DNA of 64,000 nucleotides, taken from Arcuatula senhousia. Taxonomy: Eukaryota; Mollusca; Bivalvia; Mytilida; Mytilidae. Positions 56,803 to 64,000 of this stretch are shown here, in pieces. The DNA lies in assembly GCA_963971305.1 (NCBI GenBank), contig CAXARO010001712.1, positions 89,885 through 153,884 of the forward strand. Direction: 5' to 3'. Position 1 is the first letter of the stretch. Each line of letters begins with the position of its first letter. The position numbers and the translations under genes are program-made. A model generated the notes under the pieces. The model saw only the letters and a program-made list of their open reading frames with translations. It did not search any database and was not told the origin of the DNA.

Positions 56803-57048
56803 AAGGCAGCAGCTATTTGGTTTTTATGTCTTTTTATTTTTGATAAAAATCGTTGCCTGAATTTTTTGCTACCTGGCGCGCACATTTATTTAATTGACCA
56901 TAAATTGTTTAGCCAAAAACTGCATCATGCCTTTTCTTTTATTTCAAAGCACTGTCCTAGCTGCCTTTTTATTTTCTGATTTTTGACATCCTGTCTTTTT
57001 ATTTTTATTTTTACCCCACACCCCCTAAAAATCAAAATGGTCGCTCCC
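56803..57048. mobile_element. MITE, GGGAGCRACCATT-type ends, copy 2
   Basis: AAGGCAGCAGCTATTTGGTTTTTATG at the left (decayed) and AAAAATCAAAATGGTCGCTCCCT at the right. Inside are GGCGCGCACATTTATT, ATTTCAAAGCACTGTCC and TGATTTTTGACATCCTGTC as in the other copies. Confidence 0.62.
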
Positions 57049-57224
57049 TAATACATCCACGGATATTATGGTAAGCAGAAGAAAACAGACTACTTAAAAT
57101 AATTTCATAATTATTAAAGAGAAACAATGAAAATCTATATAAAATAAAGAAATGGAGCCGTCGCACACGACAGCTAAACCCCTCGACCGTTTACATCAAA
57201 ATGTTAGTCAAAGTGGCCTAAATC

Positions 57225-58075
57225 TGGAACAGATATCAATTACTATCCAAGATATACCCACCGTTTCCAAATATCATTCCTTGCCAAGATATGCACCTTA
57301 ACTAAAACTTTAACCTGAATCATTAGAGCAGAAAATGTAGGTCAAGGTGACCTTATTTTGGTATGGATGCTGACTACTATCCAAGATGTACCCACTGACC
57401 CAATATCATCTCTTGTAGTTGCTGACATGTGGACCTTAACCAAAACTTTAAACTGAATTATTCACCTGGAAAATGTAGGTCAATGTGACCTAATTTTGGT
57501 ACGGGTCTTGATTACTATCCAAGATGTTCACACTGACCTAACATCATCTCTCTACCACTTGCAGTTGCTGAGATATGGACCTAAACCAAAACTTTAACCT
57601 GAGTAGTTCATGCAAAAAATGTAGGCCAATGTAACCTAATTTTGTAACGGATGTTGGTTACTATCCAAGATGTACCCACTGACCCAATATCATCTCTATA
57701 TCATTTGCAGTTGCTGAGAAACGGACCTTAACCATTACTTTAACCCAAGTCATTCATGCAGAAAATGAAGGTCTAGGTGACTCAATTTTGGTGCGGATGC
57801 TGGTAACTATCCAAAATGTACCCACTGATCCAATATCATCTCTCTTTCACTTGCTGTTGCTGAGATATAGACCTAAACAAAACTATAACCTGAGTCATTC
57901 ATTTAAAATTGTAGGTCAAGGTTACTTAATTTTGGTACTGATGCTAACTACCATCAAAGATGTACGTACTGACCAAATATCACCCATTTATGATGTTTAG
58001 TTCCCAAGTTATTGATAAAACAAAAACCATTACGTGCGTACGTACGTACGTACGAACGAAAGAACGAACGAAAGA
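57225..58075 (-). repeat. Tandem repeat of about 140-bp units (minus orientation) plus ACGT microsatellite
   Basis: Five to six units marked by TGTAGGTCAAGGTGACC-type words near 57342, 57478, 57624, 57770 and 57914 and by ATCCAAGATGTACCCACTGACC. It is the reverse complement of the array at 5270-5775. At 58031-58075 a (ACGT)n/(GAAC)n tract follows. Tandem units next to a tetranucleotide microsatellite repeat the plan of the hairpin families. Confidence 0.82.
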
Positions 58076-58186
58076 ACCAGATTCTAGATCCCCTCCCCAA
58101 CTCCCTTGGGCTCGGAATAAAAAGCATCTCAGCTATCATTTCAAAAACTAAGCGTGCATCATACAAAAATAGTTGTAGTCTGCTTA

Positions 58187-58338
58187 AGGAAGCAACCATT
58201 AGATTTTTAGATGGGCGGAAAAAAAATAAGTAAATAAACAAAAAATGCGCGCATAAGCGCACATAAAAATAAAAAATAAAAAGACGGAATAAAAAGTATC
58301 CATAGCCCCCCCCCCTAGAAGTTTAATGGTCGCTCCCT
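58187..58338. mobile_element. MITE, GGGAGCRACCATT-type ends, copy 3 (both ends present)
   Basis: AAGGAAGCAACCATTAGATTTTTAG at the left pairs with CTAGAAGTTTAATGGTCGCTCCCTT at the right. It is 152 bp; inside are GCGCGCATAAGCGCACATAAAAAT and a C(9) run before the right end. Confidence 0.75.
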
Positions 58339-58944
58339 TAGCTATCCTTTGTTGTCTTAAATCGTATCTGCTTCAAACTAAAAAACGTATTCTACTAATG
58401 AAATTTTATTTTTCGTCGTTCATTATTCAAAAGCACTTTAATGAGCTCAGAGAATTGAGTTTTGATATTTTAACATGAGCACATAGTAATTGACTGTTTG
58501 AATACATATAATATTTTTTCTCGAGATTTTCACCCCCCGTATTGGAACAACTACTGCATTTCTACTGAAATTAAAATTCGCATATTTGCAATGGAAGTTC
58601 TAAAAAGGTTTGGCATGATAAATATTTGCTTACATCTTTTATTTTCCTTCATCGTGGTTTGCATTTCTCAGATATGCCATGAAGCACATTCTTTTATAAT
58701 AATTATTCAACAAATCCCTTTAAAAAATGAAAAATGGAAATGTGAATTGTTGCACTCAGGCTTTAATTTAAAAATAAAGTATTTATGTATGAAAAAACTT
58801 CTTGTTTTTTTTAACTGAAAACCACTTATTGAATTCCCATCCACAATTTGGTAACAGATAAATGAGACGATGCTACTTTCAAAACTAGTTTTCATCTATA
58901 GCATGAATCTTCCTGGTAAGATACTATTTCCTCATAATAGAAAA
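58339..58944 (+). other. No supported gene; one signal-like ORF
   Basis: An ATG at 58590 opens MEVLKRFGMINICLHLLFSF and runs on hydrophobically to 58818. It looks like a signal peptide but has no splice donor in a sensible place and no downstream partner exon that I can find. It is left unannotated as a gene. Confidence 0.25.
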
Positions 58945-59702
58945 TAGTGAGAAGTAGAATAAGTCTACGCGACACACCCCACAATTAAGCGGCAATTTAG
59001 AAAAACCGCAATGGACAACCTCCAACAGCCTTCAACAAGGCCATTTGGCACTGCTCGTGGTTCTGCAATTGGTCCATGGTCTAAATAAAATGCGCATAAT
59101 TCAAATCCAGTCCTGAAATAGTCACAGATAGACCCCCTTCTTAAACAATGAAAAGAAAACATCAAAAAGACAAGTACAAACGAAAGCTTTGTCAAAGATT
59201 CCTGGCTTAGGACAGGCATATATAATATGTGGCGGGGTTAAACTAGTTTTTTGGGCCCAACCTTCCCCCTATTAATATTCCTAGACAAAGCACAAAGACT
59301 AAACACACAATAAAAGTCAAATTGATCAAAGTCAAATTCCACTAGTAAGAGAGAACCTAAGACAAAAAAAAACAACAAAAACAAACAAAAGGACTGTAAT
59401 GGAACTCTCTATAGAACACTCGCTGTTACTGACAGCTAGCTGAGAATCATCAATCGACTGATGTAAAAAATCAAACATATCGATTTTAAATCCGACACAA
59501 CACTTCAAAAAATAATGATTTAGTGAAGTGTCATCACACAAAACCGACATGCTTGATCGCTATAATGCTTAAAAATGACAATAGTAAAAACGTTTATGGA
59601 AGTTTTAAAGTAAGTATTAAGTTATCAATATTTCTGCCAAAATACACTAAATTCCAAAATATTCAATTCATATCCTTTTCCGTAATAAATTTTGAAGACA
59701 AT
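58945..59702 (+). mobile_element. Dispersed repeat A, copy 2 (uninterrupted)
   Basis: A continuous copy of the repeat seen at 1434-1590 plus 2447-3050: same order of GCGGCAATTTAGAAAAACCG, GGCACTGCTCGTGG, CATAATTCAAATCCAG, TGTGGCGGGGTTAAACTAG and TTTAGTGAAGTGTCATCACAC. It serves as the empty-site reference for the element at 1591-2446. Confidence 0.85.
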
Positions 59703-59779
59703 TTTTCATTTCTAATGGATTGCTTTTAAATTTATGAGATTTATAAAAAACGTTACCATAAAATTCAGGATGTGATATT

Positions 59780-59885
59780 GTTTGTACTTTCCCTTAAATT
59801 TCACGATTTATCAACTGGAATTTGGATATTGTTTGTACTTTCCCTTACATTTCACGATTTATCAATTTGAATTTGGTACATTTGT
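59780..59885 (+). repeat. Short direct repeat, two 54-bp copies
   Basis: TTGTTTGTACTTTCCCTTA and ATTTCACGATTTATCAA occur twice in a row. Confidence 0.85.
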
Positions 59886-62335
59886 TAAAAGAAAAACATT
59901 TGAACGTTATTCACCAGAATTCGGGTTCGAGGGAAAGAGCATTTGCTTTTCACCATAATATTCGGGTTTTGGGGATAGTACACTTGTAGTAAACTATAGA
60001 ATACGGGTTGGAGGGAGAGTACATCTTATTAAAATAAAAAAAAAACAATAATATGGTACATCAAACAGCATGACAAATCTGCAAGTAGAAGATTGGACTA
60101 TAAGGATATTCTGCATTCCGTGTCATATCTAAACAAACTTCACTTAATGAATGTTAAGCAATGTTAACATTAATTATAAGCTAGATCTTAAGTCCATCTT
60201 AAGCACTATTTGACCATGAAGCCTTTTTTGAGACGGGTTGTTTGGTGTTTAACCTTTGAAATTGTGAAATTGCATATGCTCCAATAAGCTTAATTCATAT
60301 GAAGTTGTTTAATAACTTTAAACTATTGTCTGAATTTGCTGCACTGTAATGATATTAAAATGCAGGTTTTTACGCAAATGTCACATGAATGTCTGATACA
60401 ATGTGCATTCAAAATGCAAGAAGAAATTCGTTGTCTATAAATTAACAATTTAAATCAAATTTAAGATTTCAAATGCATTCGATGTAGCGAACACAAAAAG
60501 AAATTAACTTGCACAATTATTTAAAATGGAATGACATGTTACTGGAAAATAAAATGGATTTCTATTTTATTGTGTTGGCATTTCACAAAAGCGGTGGTGC
60601 TAATAAAGAATAAATTCGCTTGATTTAGAAATCTTAAAATCAACTCTGCAATAAAGGAGGAAATGATTTATTTATTGTTTGACTACCGCTACTGATTTCA
60701 TGAATATTCATGCCATGTTCTGATTCAATAAATGATACGCTGAAATTCCAATTTATTTCCAAATTAAATTGTACAAGACAAAATAATAATGTCAGACTTG
60801 GTAATATCTATAACCACCGTACAACAAGCTTACCCCGAGTCAACCTTAGCAATCGCGTGCAATGCATAGGGCTATATCACAGAATATTTAAGAATGATTT
60901 ATAACCCTGCAAAAACCATTTATCATTGGCCAGTGGTCACTGCTCTTTATTTGTAACAGAACAAATAGACTTACAGTATCAAACAGATAAAGATCATGTG
61001 CCGTGAAGCGGGATGGGGTGGTTGGGTGCTAAGTTCCCCGGACGCTGAAGTACATGCACTGATGCACTGATGCATGTTTTGATAAGAGCAGAATGAAAAT
61101 ACCTGGCCTTGCCCATTTCTCCTTTTCCCGTGGCAGCTTAATCTCAATTTTTTTTTGTGTCTTCACCCCACTTCGTCATGAGTTCATTTTATTTTATCAC
61201 TTCTTTTCATCCATGTAACCAACGTGAAGACCAACAACGTTTCTAGGAATTACCATTCAAAATATTTAACTAACAAGTCTATGTTACCATATATGAACTT
61301 TTATAGAGAAGTGGTCATAAATAAATCTTTCATATCAGCATGAATACCATAAGATGCTTGCTTATCATTCGTCTCCGAAAAGGATATTTTACTGTTATTT
61401 GGTCTTTCTAAGTATGTCAACATACAAAAAAAAAATAACTATAGGTTCTGGATCATTTCTTAAGTCTGATTCAAATGTTATGAGGGCTTTGACTTTTTTT
61501 TTACTACGGAACGGTTAAACGTGTCACTACATTCGTGGAAATCCGTGTAGTTCTGGCAAATGAAGTAATTATTAGTGATACAACTGTCTGGAGTCTGGAA
61601 ACTTGAATAAGTCTTACGAATAAATGAGACAGATTCGATTGATAAATACAGTTTGTTGATATTGTGGCGAAATAAATTGGTTCCTATTAGGTAACTAGGG
61701 CAAATAATGATTTTTGTATCGCACGTCCAAAATTTACGATGTAACAATATTATATTCGAAAAGGAGTATGAAAATTGAATTTTTAAAGTGTTTTTATTTT
61801 ACAACGGGCCTTGAAAATCAATGGAACTGTCAATAAAAGGTTATGAAAATAAAAAGTAAGACCACAAAAAATATAAAGATAACCCAAAAGTTGCTCAGAC
61901 AATAGTGCTATTTCTAATGGCTTGAAGCATATGGCAAGCGACGGAATCTTGGAAGACATGGTCCTGTTAAAATTGCTTGTCTCAGTGAAACATAAGACAT
62001 TCATATCTTAGAAAATGGGTTTCGTTATTCCCGAAAAAGACGAAAGAAACAAGGTTCACACTTTCAGTTGTTTGACGATATCCTCGTTAAGGCTTTGTTC
62101 TCAAATCAGAGAATTAACGAAACCATGTACTGAATAATCATCTTGTTTGAAATTTCATCTCGAATTTCAATCGGTTGGTCACCTCAATGCACAAGTTACA
62201 ACAATTAGACGATTTTACCATGTGTTTTCGTATCATTTTATTTAATTCTTTTTGTGAGAATATTCTTACTGTACATGTTTGTATATTTTAAGCTCGTACA
62301 CTATGCCAATGCATGTTTACCAAATCATCTGAATT
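59886..62335 (+). other. No gene recognised
   Basis: AT-rich. At 59920-60020 GGGTTCGAGGGAAAGAGCA, GGGTTTTGGGGATAGTACA and GGGTTGGAGGGAGAGTACA form a loose tandem. 61113-61240 (minus) is a weak copy of dispersed repeat C. Nothing else supported. Confidence 0.4.
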
Positions 62336-63415
62336 TCAGCTGAAAATACTTCTCATTTGAAACAACTGAACAGAATTTAATGAAGCTTGGTATGATTGGT
62401 CCTTACTTAGGGTATTCTGCACAAAGCTGTGTTTCGATTTTTGATCCGGTAAAAAAACATGGCTGCTGTTACTTAAAATAGAAAATACAATAAAATCACT
62501 TTAATTGTCTTATAACTCAGAAACTGTTACAGATAAGAAAAAAATATTCTAAGCTCCTCAGAATCAAAGCCTTTGGAAAAGTTTCTATTGGTTCTAAGTT
62601 TTCAGATGGCCCCTTAAATGGGTTATTGCATTGAAGTAATAGTCCACCCAAGAATCATGCAAAATTGAAGAAAAGTGATTCATCGATAAAAAGGCTACAG
62701 AGGTTTATTTTTAACAAAAGACTAGTAAATACATGTAACAATTTGCTCATAACTGCCTGGTCCTTGGAGAAATCTTGCCATTTTGTTACAATCAATGGTT
62801 TCTATTGAAATTTTTGACAATATTAAGAGTTATCGCCCTTTCTTACATTTTTTCAATGCATTCTAGATATTTTTTTTCTCTCAGGACCAGGGCTGGTTTG
62901 GAAAAAGAGCACAAAAGATCAAAGCAGGGTGCTGGTAGGAGTAACATATCAAGAATAGATTGGTGTAGGCTTTCCATCCATGAATCGCTCTTTGCATGAT
63001 TCTTATAAAAAGTGGTACTTAAAAGGCCAGAAAGAGCGTTAAAATGTTTTTACCCTATAGAATGAAACCTATTGCAGACAGAGAAAAGATGTTGCTTTCT
63101 TAAACCTTCAGCTCATTTAACTCTACAAAAGTCTCCATCGTGTCGAAGTTGTCAGATGACCCTTTATAGGGGTTATGGACCTTTGAAGGTAAAAAATAGC
63201 AATTTATCATGATCTTATTTCATAGTAAGAATAAAAACTATTGCAGATAGAGAAAAGCCGGTGCCTACTTAAACCTTAAGCTCATTATAAAAGCTGTATA
63301 TAAACAAATGCATCTATTGTGTTGAAGTAGTCGCATGACCCTTTATAGAAAAGACCCTTACGGTTTAAGGATCAGGTGAGCAATTCAGGCTCATGTGAGC
63401 CTCATGTTGACCAAA
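62336..63415 (+). mobile_element. Hairpin/microsatellite element, family 3, 5'-truncated copy
   Basis: It starts within the family at CTGAACAGAATTTAATGAAGC (no hairpin or CGT tract), contains GAAACCTATTGCAGACAGAG and CCTTTATAGGGGTTATGG units, and ends GATCAGGTGAGCAATTCAGG, then a GCTCATGTGAGC hairpin and CTCATGTTGA. It is interrupted at 62641-63020. Confidence 0.75.
62641..63020. mobile_element. TIR element, AAGAATCATGCAAA-type, inside the family 3 copy
   Basis: AGTCCACCCAAGAATCATGCAAAATTG at the left is mirrored by TTTGCATGATTCTTATAAAAAGTGGTACTT at the right. It is related to the ends of 35624-36189. It breaks a family 3 unit between GGGTTATTGCA and AAAGGCCAGAAAG. Confidence 0.6.
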
Positions 63416-64000
63416 CGCCGACGTCTCCGTGTCGGCTTTCAGATCAACTCTTCGTGGACATAAAAATAATACAAAGTAACCGTACTGGAATGACCAATCT
63501 CAAATACCAGAGAAGACAAAACAAATCAAGGCGAAAACATTCGGAAATTACAATGGTCCAGACTTTGTAACGGCTTTTTAAGGAAATGAGCTACTACATG
63601 TAGTATATAATCAGGTTTCATGGAGCCAAACCTCCCTCTCTCATTGTGATCAATCGAGATTAATAATTCCCGTTCGGCAATTTGTTGTTGCCGTTTTGTA
63701 AAATAATTCAATATGTTAAAAGCACATTTCACAAAAATCACGACATTAAGCCATTAGTTCTTGTCTGAATTCTGAAATATGGCTGTATCAATATTTCTAT
63801 ATATCACGTCCATTAATATAACTCCCTGTGACCAGACGAGGTCTGACTTTTCTATAAATCAAATTTGTCCATTGTCTGATACATCCATTCCTTCTGATCA
63901 AGCTTTCATCTCCAATGTTAGAAGATGTCACCGTTAGGTAATTTGATGATGATGAATGATGCAGTATAAATTTGAAAATGGAATGATTAATAAGCTTTGA
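63416..64000 (+). other. No gene recognised
   Basis: Unassigned sequence to the window end, without repeat structure or exon support. Confidence 0.35.

Noticed and set aside
58498..58818. 106-codon ORF with a signal-like hydrophobic run
   Set aside because: No donor site after the hydrophobic part, no partner exon and no homology that I recognise; kept only as a note.

Overview
The window reads as nuclear DNA of a bivalve mollusc, most likely a mussel (Mytilidae). It is AT-rich and intron-bearing, genes are sparse, and it is packed with short inverted-repeat elements, hairpin-plus-microsatellite elements, minisatellites and decayed non-LTR retrotransposons. The assignment to a mussel rests on the look of the repeats and is an inference.

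Four protein-coding genes can be supported from splice sites, phases and protein motifs. (1) 520-4425, plus strand: the last four coding exons of kynurenine formamidase (AFMID), with the catalytic Asp and His visible and the nucleophile Ser upstream of the window. (2) 17089-22923, minus strand: the last four exons of a CUB-domain protein ending in a Ly6-type cysteine domain and a hydrophobic tail typical of a GPI-anchor signal. (3) and (4) 39848-41941 and 46152-47609, plus strand: two tandem paralogues encoding small secreted precursors (86 and 91 residues). Each has a 52-nt signal-peptide exon, one mature-peptide exon with eight cysteines and many histidines, and apparently a third, non-coding exon after an intron in the 3' UTR. 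I do not recognise this peptide family; it is the best candidate here for something undescribed.

The rest is mobile DNA. 24.4-35.3 kb is a nest: a minus-strand LINE is cut by a 0.95-kb inverted-repeat element, a 4.2-kb insertion (itself carrying a 3.1-kb hairpin element with a further 1.6-kb foldback element inside) and a plus-strand LINE. The plus-strand LINE has PHD finger, 2A-like, endonuclease and RT regions and is interrupted by one in-frame stop. 42.9-45.1 kb is a second nest: a hairpin-type element is split by a 1.7-kb element with matching ends and an 8-bp target duplication, and that in turn holds two more elements. 36.4-38.5 kb is an inverted-repeat element with a dense array of palindromic GATATC units.

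Several apparently different repeat families share one plan: a 5' hairpin, a CG-containing microsatellite, tandem 120-180-bp body units, a subterminal copy of the 5' sequence in reverse complement, a 3' hairpin, and an end near CTTGTT. This fits the non-autonomous Helitron/Helentron-like or 'pearl'-type elements known in bivalves. In several places a related copy elsewhere in the window preserves the site without the insertion, so the order of insertion can be read directly.

Layout: 0-8 kb AFMID and its repeat-filled downstream flank; 8-11.4 kb nested hairpin elements; 11.4-16 kb assorted repeats; 17-23 kb CUB-Ly6 gene; 24-35.3 kb LINE nest; 35.6-39.3 kb inverted-repeat elements; 39.8-48.5 kb the peptide gene pair with the second nest between; 48.9-50.4 kb minisatellites; 50.4-64 kb mostly repeats and unassigned DNA.
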